A DNA stretch of 41,600 nucleotides from Streptomyces violaceoruber (GCA_000720805.1 JODI01000073.1:1-41600); one strand, 5' to 3'. Positions 33,502 to 41,600 are shown, counted from the first letter of the stretch. The notes: a model not told the origin generated them from the letters alone. Numbers and translations are program-made.

Positions 33502-34394
33502 CGGCGACGCTCCCACGGGTCGACACGGCGACCGCCGCCGCGGTGAAGCGGCGGCGCCGTCCGCTCGGCTGGCTCGCCGTAGTCCCGCTGCTCGCCTTCA
33601 CCGCGGTCGCCTTCGGGGTACCCGCCCTGGCCATGCTCGACGGCGCCTTCACCGCCAAGGACCCGGCCACGGGCGCCGGTTCGTACACCGTCGACAACCT
33701 GACCGCCTCGCTGCGGGGCGCGTATCTCACGGCTCTGCTCGGCAGCGTGAAACTGTCCGCCGTGTCGGCCGGGATCGCCTCCGTGGTCGGACTGCCCCTC
33801 GCGCAGGCCGTCGTGACCTCCCGGTTCCGCGCGCTGCGCGAGGCCGTGCTCACCGCCTCCGGGGTCCTCGCCAACTTCGGTGGTGTCCCGCTGGCCTTCG
33901 CCTTCGTCGCCACGCTCGGCAACGCCGGGGTACTGACCCGGCATCTGGGACTCACGGACAAGGGCTGGGACCTCTACAGCTTCTGGGGTCTGGTGATCGT
34001 CTACCTGTACTTCCTGATCCCGCTGATGGTGCTCACCATCACCCCGGCCCTGGACGGCCTGCGCTCCCAGTGGCGCGAGGCCGCCCAGAACAACGGCGCC
34101 ACGTCCGTGCAGTACTGGCGGCACGTCGCCCTGCCCGTCCTGCTGCCCTCGTTGCTCGGCGGCCTCGTGCTGCTGTTCGGCAGCGCCTTCGCCGCGTACG
34201 CCACCGCCGCCGCGATGGTCGGCAGCTCCATTCCGCTGGTCACCCTCCAGATCGCCGACGCCCTCTCCGGCAACGTGCTTGTCGGGCAGGAGAACGTGGC
34301 GCTCGCCCTCAGCCTCGACATGGTGCTGGTCGCGGGCCTGGTGATGGCCGTCTACCTGCCCCTGCAACGACGGAGCGCGCGATGGCTCGCCTGA
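33498..34394 (+). CDS. ABC importer permease protein 1
   Basis: The 298-residue protein has about six transmembrane helices and an EAA-type loop (EAAQNNGATSVQYWRHVALP, about 196-215) that contacts the ATPase. It overlaps the lipoprotein gene by 4 nt and the second permease by 13 nt. Its pairing with an Ugp/Pot-like partner is typical of iron, polyamine and phosphonate systems. Confidence 0.93.
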   Translation: MTATLPRVDTATAAAVKRRRRPLGWLAVVPLLAFTAVAFGVPALAMLDGAFTAKDPATGAGSYTVDNLTASLRGAYLTALLGSVKLSAVSAGIASVVGLPLAQAVVTSRFRALREAVLTASGVLANFGGVPLAFAFVATLGNAGVLTRHLGLTDKGWDLYSFWGLVIVYLYFLIPLMVLTITPALDGLRSQWREAAQNNGATSVQYWRHVALPVLLPSLLGGLVLLFGSAFAAYATAAAMVGSSIPLVTLQIADALSGNVLVGQENVALALSLDMVLVAGLVMAVYLPLQRRSARWLA

Positions 34395-35194
34395 CCCTGT
34401 GGCGGTGGGGCGTACTCGGCCTCGCCGGCCTGTACTTCCTGGTCCCGCTGGCCGCGTCCGTGGTCTTCACGGTCGACGTGCCCGGGCAGGGCATCGATCT
34501 CGACGCCTACACGCAGATCTTCTCCACCGGCGGCTTCACCTCCAGCCTGCTCCTCTCGCTGGAACTGGCCGCCGCCACCATCGTCCTCGTCCTGTTGCTG
34601 ATGGTGCCCGCCATGGTCGCCCTGCGGCTCGGCGCGTCCCGGCTGCGGCCGGTGGTCGAAGTGGTCTGCTCGCTGCCGTTGGTGGTGCCGCCGATCGCGT
34701 TCGTCGCCGGGATCGGGACGGTGCTGAAGTGGGGGCCCGAACACCTCTCCCGCACACCGCTGTTCCAGACCTTCGTGGCGATCCAGAACCCCGGCTTCCC
34801 GTTCGTCCTCGTCCTGGCGTACGTCGTGATGGCCCTGCCGTTCGTGTACCGGGCCCTGGACGCGGGGTTGCGCTCGGTCGACGTACGCACCCTCGTCGAG
34901 GCCGCCCGCAGCTGCGGGGCCAACTGGCCGCAGGCCCTCGTCCGGGCCGTGCTGCCCAACCTGCGCGGCGCGCTGCTCAACGCGTCGTTCCTCACGCTGG
35001 CCCTGGTCCTCGGCGAGTTCACCGTGGCACAGCTGCTCGGCTTCCAGCCGTTCGCGGTGTGGATCGTGAACATCAGCGGCTCGCAGGCCCAGCTGTCCGT
35101 CGCCGTGTCCGTGCTCAGCCTGCTCGTGACCTGGGTGCTGCTCCTCACCCTCGCCGGCTTCGGCGGCCGTACCCGTACTACCTCCCGGGGATGA
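34382..35194 (+). CDS. ABC importer permease protein 2
   Basis: The 270-residue protein has about six transmembrane helices and the EAA-type segment EAARSCGANWPQALVRAVLP. The two permeases form the heterodimeric channel. ATG 34382 lies inside the end of permease 1; the ATPase begins 4 nt after the stop. Confidence 0.93.
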   Translation: MARLTLWRWGVLGLAGLYFLVPLAASVVFTVDVPGQGIDLDAYTQIFSTGGFTSSLLLSLELAAATIVLVLLLMVPAMVALRLGASRLRPVVEVVCSLPLVVPPIAFVAGIGTVLKWGPEHLSRTPLFQTFVAIQNPGFPFVLVLAYVVMALPFVYRALDAGLRSVDVRTLVEAARSCGANWPQALVRAVLPNLRGALLNASFLTLALVLGEFTVAQLLGFQPFAVWIVNISGSQAQLSVAVSVLSLLVTWVLLLTLAGFGGRTRTTSRG

Positions 35195-35198
35195 ACCC

Positions 35199-36287
35199 AT
35201 GACCGTTACCACACCCGACACGGCGGCGACCGTGGAATTCCGGGGCCTGCGCAGGGAGTTCGGGCCGACCGTCGCCCTCGACGGACTCGACCTGACCGCC
35301 CGCCCCGGCGAACTCCTCGCCCTGCTCGGCCCGTCCGGCTGCGGCAAGACGACCGCGCTGCGCATGCTCGCCGGGTTCGAACACCCCGACTCCGGCGAGG
35401 TGCTGGTCGACGGCGAGGACGTCACCCGCGTCCCCGCGCACCGGCGCGACGCCGGGATGGTCTTCCAGTCGTACAGCCTCTTCCCGCATCTCGACGCGCT
35501 CGACAACGTGGCGTTCGGGCTGCGCATGCGCAAGGTCCGCACGGCCGGGCGGCGGGCCCGTGCCGCCGAGCTGCTGGAGCTGGTGGGCCTCGCCGACAAG
35601 GGCAGGAGCTTCCCGCACCAGCTCTCCGGCGGTCAGCAGCAGCGTGTCGCGCTGGCCCGGGCCCTCGCCCTGCGCCCGCGTGTGCTGTTGCTGGACGAAC
35701 CGCTGTCGGCGCTGGACGCCAAGGTGCGGCTGACGCTGCGCGAGGAGATCCGGCGGCTCCAGCGGGAGCTCGGCATCACCACCCTGTTCGTGACCCACGA
35801 CCAGGAGGAGGCGCTGTCCATGGCGGACCAGGTCGCCGTGATGCACGCCGGCCGACTCGAACAGTGCGCCGCTCCGGCCGAGTTGTACGGGCGGCCCGCC
35901 ACCGCCTTCGTCGCCGAGTTCGTGGGCACGATGAGCCGGATTCCGGGGCGGCTCGTCGAGGGCGGCGTCGAGGTGCTGGGGCAGCGGCTGCCGATCGACG
36001 GCCAGGCGCCCGAAATGTCCGCGACGTCCGAGGCGTCCGAGGCGTCCGAGGTGGACGTCCTGGTGCGGCCGGAGGCGGTGGGGGTGCGGGCGGACGACGC
36101 CGGCAGCGCGCGGGTGGTCGCCACCGCGTTCCTCGGCGCCGCCGTCCGCGTCACCGTACGGCTCGCCGACGGAACCGAGGCGAAGGCCGACCTGCCCACG
36201 CACGAGGCCGCCGCACTCGTCGCGGGCGCCGCCGTGAGCGTGTCGCTGCCGCAGCGGCCCGTGCTGGTGGCCGAACGCACCCGCTGA
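35199..36287 (+). CDS. ABC importer ATP-binding protein
   Basis: The 362-residue ATPase has Walker A GPSGCGKTT (44-52), a Q-loop (VFQSYSLFPH), signature LSGGQQQR, Walker B LLLDEPLSALD and the H-loop THDQEEA. A TOBE-type C-terminal domain (about 250-360) marks the PotA/FbpC/PhnT group. A linker before it holds a 9-bp tandem repeat (GTCCGAGGC three times, 36027-36053), giving SEASEASE. Confidence 0.95.
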   Translation: MTVTTPDTAATVEFRGLRREFGPTVALDGLDLTARPGELLALLGPSGCGKTTALRMLAGFEHPDSGEVLVDGEDVTRVPAHRRDAGMVFQSYSLFPHLDALDNVAFGLRMRKVRTAGRRARAAELLELVGLADKGRSFPHQLSGGQQQRVALARALALRPRVLLLDEPLSALDAKVRLTLREEIRRLQRELGITTLFVTHDQEEALSMADQVAVMHAGRLEQCAAPAELYGRPATAFVAEFVGTMSRIPGRLVEGGVEVLGQRLPIDGQAPEMSATSEASEASEVDVLVRPEAVGVRADDAGSARVVATAFLGAAVRVTVRLADGTEAKADLPTHEAAALVAGAAVSVSLPQRPVLVAERTR

Positions 36288-36328
36288 CCCCCCACATGAA
36301 GGAATTCTCAGGAAAGAGGACAGCAATC

Positions 36329-37024
36329 GTGACTCCACTCCCGCTCCAGGCCGTCCTGTTCGACATGGACGGCACGCTCGTCGACACCGAGCGGCTGTGG
36401 TGGGAGGCGGTGGAACGCGTGGCCGGACGGGCGCTGACCGAGGCGGACCAGCCGGAGGTCCTCGGCCGTCCCGTCGAACACACCGCGAGCTGGCTGGCCG
36501 CGGCCACCGGCACCTCGGCCGCAGACCTCGCCCGCGCGCTCCACCGGGAGTTCGCCGACCGGGTGCGCACCGGCATCGTGCCGCGCCCCGGCGCACTCGA
36601 CCTGCTCGACGCCCTGGCCCGCGAGGGCGTGCCGACGGCCCTGGTCACCGCCTCTCCCCGGGCCGTCGCCGACCGGGTCCTCGACGCCCTCGGCGCGAGC
36701 CGCTTCGCGGTCTCCGTCACCGCCGACGACACCGAGCACACCAAGCCCGCCCCCGACCCCTACCTCGCCGCCTGCCGCGCCCTCGGCGTCACCCCGGCGG
36801 CCTGTGTGGCCGTCGAAGACACCTGGACCGGGGTCACCTCCGCCGAGGCGGCCGGATGCGCGGTCCTCGCCGTGCCCTCGCTCGCGCCGATCGAGCCCGC
36901 CCCCGGCCGGACCGTCCTGGCCGGCCTGGTGGGCGTCACCCCGCAGTCGCTGCGCTCCCTGCTGACGCGCGTGTCACCGCATCGGTGTCATCAGCCGCCA
37001 CCCGGTCACGGCCCGTTGCGGTGA
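36329..37024 (+). CDS. HAD-superfamily phosphatase (beta-phosphoglucomutase-like)
   Basis: The 231-residue hydrolase has nucleophile motif FDMDGTLVD (11-19; D12, D14), the TAS motif, HTKPAPDPY and VEDTWTG, with a helical cap after motif I. Located 41 nt after the ABC ATPase, it probably acts on the imported compound, for instance an organophosphate or phosphonoacetaldehyde; this is inference. GTG 36329 is preferred over ATG 36296 because AGGAAAGAGGA lies before it. The C-terminal 20 residues look unstructured. Confidence 0.87.
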   Translation: MTPLPLQAVLFDMDGTLVDTERLWWEAVERVAGRALTEADQPEVLGRPVEHTASWLAAATGTSAADLARALHREFADRVRTGIVPRPGALDLLDALAREGVPTALVTASPRAVADRVLDALGASRFAVSVTADDTEHTKPAPDPYLAACRALGVTPAACVAVEDTWTGVTSAEAAGCAVLAVPSLAPIEPAPGRTVLAGLVGVTPQSLRSLLTRVSPHRCHQPPPGHGPLR

Positions 37025-37205
37025 CGCTGCCGGCGCCGGCGCCGAGGTGGACGTCCGGACCGCCCATCTCCCCGACACGCCGTACGTCAGCGGCCGGCCC
37101 CGCCGCTGGCCTGACGCCGAGGAGAACGGCCGGCCGCCGACCACGCCGCGGTGATCACCACATTCTCACTGGGCGGCGGGGCCGGACATGTCTAGCATGG
37201 GCGCC

Positions 37206-37223
37206 ATGACCTGGCGACATTGA
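37206..37223 (+). CDS. Possible leaderless leader peptide MTWRH upstream of the MFS gene
   Basis: An ATG at 37206 opens a five-codon frame (ACC TGG CGA CAT) ending in TGA. TAGCAT at 37193-37198 would place a transcription start about at the ATG itself. Short leaderless frames upstream of exporter genes can control attenuation in actinobacteria. Chance occurrence cannot be excluded. Confidence 0.25.
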   Translation: MTWRH

Positions 37224-37300
37224 TCCAGCAGCCGTGCCTCCCGAGGGCCGCCTCGGACGCCGTACCTCCGGCATCCGATTCGTCCCTGCGGGAAGGCCTC

Positions 37301-38515
37301 ATGACACTCTCACCTGCGCGTGTGCCCGACACCGGTCTCCGGCGGCTCACGGTCACGCTGTACGGCTACGCGTTCCTCGACGACTTCGTCCTGCTGTATC
37401 CGGTGTACGCGCTGCTGTTCGCCGACACCGGTCTGTCCGTCTGGCAGATGTCCTCCCTGTTCGCCCTGTGGTCCCTCACCGGTGTCCTGCTGGAGGTGCC
37501 CTCCGGCGCCTGGGCCGACGCCGTCTCGCGCCGGCTGCTGCTGTGGCTCGGCCCTCTGCTCACCGCGGTGGGCTTCGCCCTGTGGGTGCTGGTCCCCTCG
37601 TACTGGGCCTTCGCGGCCGGCTTCGTCCTGTGGGGCGTACGCGGGGCACTCGGCTCGGGTGCGCTGGAAGCCCTCGTGTACGAGGAGTTGGTCAGGCTCG
37701 GCGCGGCCGACCGGTACGCCCGTGTCATGGGCCGGGCCCGGGCGGCGGGGCTGCTGGCCGTGATGGCGGCGATGGGTGCCGCCGGACCGGTGTTCGCGCT
37801 CGGCGGCTACCCCGCCGTCGGCGCCGCGAGCATCCTGGCCTGCCTGCTCACCGCGCTCACCGCGACCCGGTTCCCGGAACACCGGGTGCCCGCAACCGTC
37901 GGTGCCGACTGGGCCGCGACCCTGCGGGACGGACTCGCCGCCGCCCGCACCGACCGGTCGCTGCGCCGGGCCCTGCTGCTCGTCCCGGCCGTCGGTGCCG
38001 TGTGGGGCGCGCTCGACGAGTACACCCCGCTGCTGGTCCGGGACACCGGTGTCCCGGACGAGGTGGTCCCCTATCTGCTTCTGCTGATCTGGACGGGCGC
38101 CACCGCCGGAAGCCTGCTGGCCGGCCCGGCCGAACGCCTCGGCGGCCGCGGGCTCGCCTGTCTCCTCGGGGGCGCCGCGCTCGCCCTGGCCGTCGGCGCG
38201 GCGGCGCGGACACCGGCCGGACTGGTCCTCGTGGCCGTCGCCTTCGGCGGCTTCCAGCTCGCGACCGTGCTGGCCGACGTCCGCCTCCAGCACCGCATCG
38301 AGGACACCGGCCGCGCCACCCTGACCTCGGTGGCGAGCCTGGGCACGGAGTTGGCGACCGTCGTGGTGTACGCCGCCTACGCGGGCATCGCGAGGGGCGC
38401 CACGCACGGCACGGTGTTCGCGGTGTTCGCTGTGCCGTATCTGGTGACGGCGCTAGGGGTGGCGAGGGGTGCACGGGCGGCTTGTGGGGCCCGGTGGGAG
38501 GAGGGCGGTCGGTGA
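37301..38515 (+). CDS. Major facilitator superfamily transporter
   Basis: The 404-residue protein has about 12 hydrophobic helices and MFS-like charged loops (GAWADAVSRR after helix 2, RARAAG, HRIEDTGRATLTS). No substrate is evident; the family includes drug efflux proteins. ATG 37301 follows GGGAAGG; in-frame sequence back to 37220 is not conserved. The 276-bp gap before it contains the candidate mini-ORF. Confidence 0.9.
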   Translation: MTLSPARVPDTGLRRLTVTLYGYAFLDDFVLLYPVYALLFADTGLSVWQMSSLFALWSLTGVLLEVPSGAWADAVSRRLLLWLGPLLTAVGFALWVLVPSYWAFAAGFVLWGVRGALGSGALEALVYEELVRLGAADRYARVMGRARAAGLLAVMAAMGAAGPVFALGGYPAVGAASILACLLTALTATRFPEHRVPATVGADWAATLRDGLAAARTDRSLRRALLLVPAVGAVWGALDEYTPLLVRDTGVPDEVVPYLLLLIWTGATAGSLLAGPAERLGGRGLACLLGGAALALAVGAAARTPAGLVLVAVAFGGFQLATVLADVRLQHRIEDTGRATLTSVASLGTELATVVVYAAYAGIARGATHGTVFAVFAVPYLVTALGVARGARAACGARWEEGGR

Positions 38516-38606
38516 TCCAGGCGGCGCGGGACCAGGGCGCCCGGGGGATGTGACAGCGCCGCGGCCGAGGTGCGCCGTACCCCGTGGCCCACGGCGCCCC
38601 GGCCGC

Positions 38607-38667
38607 GCGCAACGAATCGCCGTCGCTGCGCAAGTGCACGCAACAAACCGCCCACCGGCGCGCAACG
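38607..38667 (+). promoter_or_regulatory. Phased GCGCAA boxes upstream of davA
   Basis: Boxes GCGCAACG (38607), GCGCAAGT (38628), ACGCAACA (38638) and GCGCAACG (38660) start 21, 10 and 22 bp apart, all close to multiples of one helical turn. The last box starts 16 bp before the -35, exactly as before the permease. This fits binding by the Lrp/AsnC protein. Confidence 0.6.
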
Positions 38668-38675
38668 GCTGCTTC

Positions 38676-38705
38676 TTGTCGGCCCGAGCCCGCCGCCCGT
38701 ACCGT
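38676..38705 (+). promoter_or_regulatory. Candidate promoter of davAB
   Basis: TTGTCG (38676-38681) and TACCGT (38700-38705) are 18 bp apart, giving a start near 38712 and a 47-nt leader. Spacing from the last GCGCAA box is identical to that of the permease promoter. Confidence 0.5.
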
Positions 38706-38758
38706 CTAGGTGGCCCCCTCAACCACCTTCCGCCCCCCCGTCCCGGTGAGGAACACGC

Positions 38759-39547
38759 ATGCGCACCGCCCTGCTCCAGAGCTCCGGCCGCCCCGGCTCG
38801 ATCGCCGCGAACCTCAAGGTTCTCGACGAGGCCGCGGGCCGGGCCGCCGCCGCGGGCGCCGGGCTGCTGGCCGCGCCGGAGATGTTCCTCACCGGGTACG
38901 CGATCGGCGACGACATCGCCCGTCTCGCCGAGCCCGCCGACGGCGACTCGGCGGACGCGATCGCCGAACTCGCCACCCGGCACGGCCTGGCCGTCGCCTA
39001 CGGCTACCCGGAACGCGCCGGCGAGACGGTGTACAACTCCGCCCAGCTGATCTCCGCCGACGGCACCCGCCTGGCCAACTACCGCAAGACCCACCTCTTC
39101 GGCTGCTTCGAGCGCGACCACTTCACGCCGGGAGAGCGGCCGGTCGTCCAGGCGGAGCTGGGCGGACTGACCGTCGGACTGATGATCTGCTACGACGTCG
39201 AGTTCCCGGAGAACGTCCGCGCCCACGCCCTGGCCGGCACCGATCTCCTCCTGGTGCCGACCGCACAGATGCACCCGTTCCAGTTCGTCGCCGAGTCGGT
39301 CGTACCGGTGCGCGCCTTCGAGAACCAGATGTACGTCGCGTACGTCAACAGGGTCGGCCAGGAAGGGGAGTTCGAGTTCGTCGGCCTCTCCGCGCTCGCC
39401 GGACCCGACGGGGTCGCCCGCACCCGGGCCGGCCGTGGCGACGAACTGCTGCTCGCGGACGTCGACCCCGCCTTCCTCGCCGCCTCCCGCGAGGCGAACC
39501 CGTATCTGCGGGACCGGCGTCCCGGCCTCTACGGGTCCCTGATCTGA
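38759..39547 (+). CDS. davA: 5-aminovaleramide amidohydrolase (nitrilase superfamily)
   Basis: The 262-residue C-N hydrolase converts 5-aminovaleramide to 5-aminovalerate. The catalytic triad E41 (APEMFLTGY), K110 (YRKTHLF) and C144 (ICYDVEFPE) is intact, and these segments match Pseudomonas DavA closely, as does the length. It lies 49 bp upstream of the monooxygenase that makes its substrate. The ATG follows GTGAGGA. Confidence 0.9.
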   Translation: MRTALLQSSGRPGSIAANLKVLDEAAGRAAAAGAGLLAAPEMFLTGYAIGDDIARLAEPADGDSADAIAELATRHGLAVAYGYPERAGETVYNSAQLISADGTRLANYRKTHLFGCFERDHFTPGERPVVQAELGGLTVGLMICYDVEFPENVRAHALAGTDLLLVPTAQMHPFQFVAESVVPVRAFENQMYVAYVNRVGQEGEFEFVGLSALAGPDGVARTRAGRGDELLLADVDPAFLAASREANPYLRDRRPGLYGSLI

Positions 39548-39596
39548 CCCTCCTGAGCTTCCCCCTGGTTCGTTCCGTGCAAGGAGTCCGTACCTC

Positions 39597-41309
39597 ATGA
39601 CGTCCACCGTGCCCAACGCCGTCGAGCACGCTGACGAGCAGCAGCCGCCGATCACCATGTTCGGTCCGGACTTCCCGTACGCCTACGACGACTTCCTCGC
39701 CCACCCGGCGGGCCTCGGCCAGATCCCGGCGACCGAGCACGGCACCGAGGTCGCGGTCGTCGGCGGTGGTCTGTCCGGCATCGTGGCCGCGTACGAGCTG
39801 ATGAAGATGGGCCTCAAGCCCGTCGTGTACGAGGCCGACCGGATCGGTGGGCGCCTGCGGACCGTCGGCTTCGAGGGGTGCGACCCGTCCCTCACCGCCG
39901 AGATGGGCGCGATGCGTTTCCCGCCGTCCTCCACGGCCCTGCGGCACTACATCGACCTGGTGGGCCTCACGACCCGCCCCTTCCCCAACCCCCTTGCCGA
40001 GGTGACCCCTTCGACCGTCGTCGACCTCAAGGGCGAGTCCCACTACGCCGAGACGATCGACGACCTGCCCCAGGTCTACCGGGACGTCGCCGCGGCCTGG
40101 AACAGGTGCCTCGAAGAGGGCGCCGACTTCTCCGGGATGAACCAGGCCATGCGCGAGCGTGATGTGCCGCGCATCCGGGAGATCTGGGCCAGGCTCGTCG
40201 AGAAGCTCGACAACCAGACCTTCTACGGCTTCCTCTGCGACTCCGAGGCCTTCAGGTCCTTCCGGCACCGCGAGATCTTCGGCCAGGTCGGATTCGGCAC
40301 CGGCGGATGGGACACCGACTTCCCCAACTCCATCCTGGAGATCCTCCGGGTCGTCTACACCGAGGCCGACGACCACCACCGCGGCATCGTCGGAGGGTCC
40401 CAGCAACTGCCGCTCAGGCTCTGGGAGCGCGAGCCGGAGAAGATCGTGCACTGGCCGTACGGGACCTCCCTCGCGAGCCTGCACCCGAACGGCGAACCCC
40501 GCCCCGCCGTCACCCGCCTGCACCGCACGGCCGGCAACCGGATCACCGTGACCGACGCCGACGGTGACATCCGCACCTACCGGGCGGCCGTCTTCACCGC
40601 CCAGTCCTGGATGCTCCTGTCCAAGATCGACTGCGACGACTCGCTCTTCCCGATCGACCACTGGACCGCGATCGAGCGCACCCACTACATGGAGAGCTCA
40701 AAGCTGTTCGTCCCCGTGGACCGGCCCTTCTGGCTGGACAAGGCCGTCGACGACAGGGGAATTCCGACCGGGCGGGACGTCATGTCGATGACGCTCACCG
40801 ACCGTATGACCCGAGGCACCTACCTCCTCGACGACGGCCCGGACCGGCCCGCCGTCATCTGCCTCTCCTACACCTGGTGCGACGACAGCCTGAAGTGGCT
40901 GCCGCTGTCCGCGAACGAGCGGATGGAGGTCATGCTGAAGTCGCTCGGCGAGATCTATCCGAAGGTCGACATCCGCAAGCACATCATCGGCAGCCCGGTC
41001 ACCGTCTCCTGGGAGAACGAGCCGTACTTCATGGGCGCGTTCAAGGCCAACCTGCCCGGCCACTACCGCTACCAGCGGCGCCTGTTCACCCACTTCATGC
41101 AGGACCGGCTGCCCGAGGACAAGCGGGGCGTCTTCCTCGCCGGCGACGACATCTCGTGGACGGCCGGCTGGGCCGAGGGCGCCGTGCAGACCGCGTTGAA
41201 CGCGGTGTGGGGCGTCATGCACCACTTCGGCGGGACGACCGACCCGACGAACCCGGGCCCGGGGGACGTGTACGACGAGATCGCGCCGGTCGAGCTCCCG
41301 GAGGACTAG
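39597..41309 (+). CDS. davB: L-lysine 2-monooxygenase (flavin amine oxidase family)
   Basis: The 570-residue flavoenzyme converts L-lysine and O2 to 5-aminovaleramide, CO2 and water. The FAD-binding dinucleotide fold VAVVGGGLSG (52-61) followed by VVYEADRIGGR (76-86), a substrate region and a C-terminal FAD segment (FLAGDDISWTAGWAEGAVQT) are present. N-terminal ITMFGPDFPYAYDDF and HPAGLG match Pseudomonas DavB very closely, which favours lysine over tryptophan or phenylalanine monooxygenase. The ATG follows AAGGAG by 10 nt. Further steps (davT/davD) are not in this window. Confidence 0.9.
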   Translation: MTSTVPNAVEHADEQQPPITMFGPDFPYAYDDFLAHPAGLGQIPATEHGTEVAVVGGGLSGIVAAYELMKMGLKPVVYEADRIGGRLRTVGFEGCDPSLTAEMGAMRFPPSSTALRHYIDLVGLTTRPFPNPLAEVTPSTVVDLKGESHYAETIDDLPQVYRDVAAAWNRCLEEGADFSGMNQAMRERDVPRIREIWARLVEKLDNQTFYGFLCDSEAFRSFRHREIFGQVGFGTGGWDTDFPNSILEILRVVYTEADDHHRGIVGGSQQLPLRLWEREPEKIVHWPYGTSLASLHPNGEPRPAVTRLHRTAGNRITVTDADGDIRTYRAAVFTAQSWMLLSKIDCDDSLFPIDHWTAIERTHYMESSKLFVPVDRPFWLDKAVDDRGIPTGRDVMSMTLTDRMTRGTYLLDDGPDRPAVICLSYTWCDDSLKWLPLSANERMEVMLKSLGEIYPKVDIRKHIIGSPVTVSWENEPYFMGAFKANLPGHYRYQRRLFTHFMQDRLPEDKRGVFLAGDDISWTAGWAEGAVQTALNAVWGVMHHFGGTTDPTNPGPGDVYDEIAPVELPED

Positions 41310-41353
41310 GGCCCTTCTGACGGATCTCCGCGGCGTCGCGACGCCCGGCACGC

Positions 41354-41395
41354 ACTCCCCCACTCTCGACTTCGCTCGAGCGGGGAGACCCCCAT
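41354..41395. repeat. Streptomyces-type intergenic palindromic repeat
   Basis: The sequence CCCCCACTCTCGACTTCGCTCGAGCGGGG and flanks (41354-41395) has nested dyads (CTCGA/TCGAG inside CCCC/GGGG). Elements like it are common between Streptomyces genes. It may help end davB transcription. Confidence 0.65.
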
Positions 41396-41409
41396 GCCGC
41401 ACGGCGCGA

Positions 41410-41438
41410 AGGGCCAGGTGGCTCCGCCACATGACCCT
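41410..41438 (+). terminator. Imperfect hairpin downstream of davB
   Basis: A 13-bp stem with two mismatches (41410-41422 with 41426-41438) around a TCC loop lies 100 nt after davB. It is the likely terminator of davAB. Confidence 0.55.
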
Positions 41439-41535
41439 CCACACCGCACTCGGAGGCAAGCCGCCAATCAGCCGTGTGAACAACCCTGCGGGCCAATACA
41501 ACTAGTGACCTGGTCTTGAGTTCACGTTTCGCCAC

Positions 41536-41600
41536 GTGAGTCGTCGTTCGTTTCAGATTGCGGTGTGGGTGGTGACGGCGGCTGCCGGCTGCGGTCTGCT
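41536..41600 (+). CDS. Possible start of a membrane or exported protein, cut by window end
   Basis: A GTG at 41536 opens a frame that reaches the window end. The first 21 residues are basic then hydrophobic (SRRSFQIAVWVV then TAAAGCGLL), like a signal or membrane segment. No clear ribosome binding site precedes it and too little is visible to name it. Confidence 0.35.
   Translation, partial: MSRRSFQIAVWVVTAAAGCGL

Overview
The window is about 41.6 kb of very GC-rich DNA (roughly 72% by eye) with GTG/ATG starts, strong third-position GC bias and frequent 4-nt gene overlaps. Gene content and order (efp-nusB, bldD, pyrR-pyrB-pyrC-carA-carB-pyrD-pyrF, the actinobacterial IHF, gmk, rpoZ, coaBC, metK, priA, fmt, rsmB, rpe) identify a Streptomyces chromosome. 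BldD is a developmental regulator and matches the Streptomyces protein almost residue for residue. No rRNA, tRNA, CRISPR array, prophage or intact insertion sequence was seen.

Left part (1-20.8 kb) is conserved core. An ATP-binding protein, an M24-like protein with altered metal ligands, efp and nusB are followed by a strong terminator. Convergent bldD comes next, divergent from the pyrimidine operon. That operon encodes PyrR and nearly all of UMP synthesis (pyrB, pyrC, carA, carB, pyrD, pyrF; pyrE is absent), with one uncharacterised membrane PH-like protein wedged between pyrC and carA. A hairpin that would sequester the pyrR ribosome binding site suggests PyrR-mediated translational control. 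After a leader with alternating pairing segments come the sIHF gene, gmk, rpoZ, coaBC, metK and a PriA that has lost its helicase motifs.

Middle part (20.8-28.7 kb): a small HTH protein gene, fmt, rsmB, the frameshifted remnant of an MMPL-type transporter, rpe, a SorC-family regulator and a CBS-domain IMPDH-like protein (GuaB1 type, probably a GMP reductase). Two short repeat arrays lie here, upstream of rsmB and upstream of guaB1.

Right part (28.7-41.6 kb) is metabolic and accessory. An APC-family amino acid permease and an Lrp/AsnC regulator form one unit. A GntR/HutC-type regulator with a small SRPBCC/DUF2867-like partner is divergent from an ABC importer (lipoprotein, two permeases, ATPase) plus a HAD phosphatase, with a perfect 16-bp palindrome in the shared promoter region. 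An MFS exporter follows, then davA-davB, which encode 5-aminovaleramide amidohydrolase and L-lysine 2-monooxygenase.

The most interesting signal is a shared promoter architecture. The permease-lrp unit and the davAB unit, about 10 kb apart, both carry GCGCAA-type boxes repeated at whole helical turns. In both, the last box lies exactly 16 bp (start to start) before a -35-like hexamer, which lies 24 bp before a -10-like hexamer. This suggests an undescribed lysine uptake and catabolism regulon run by the adjacent Lrp protein.
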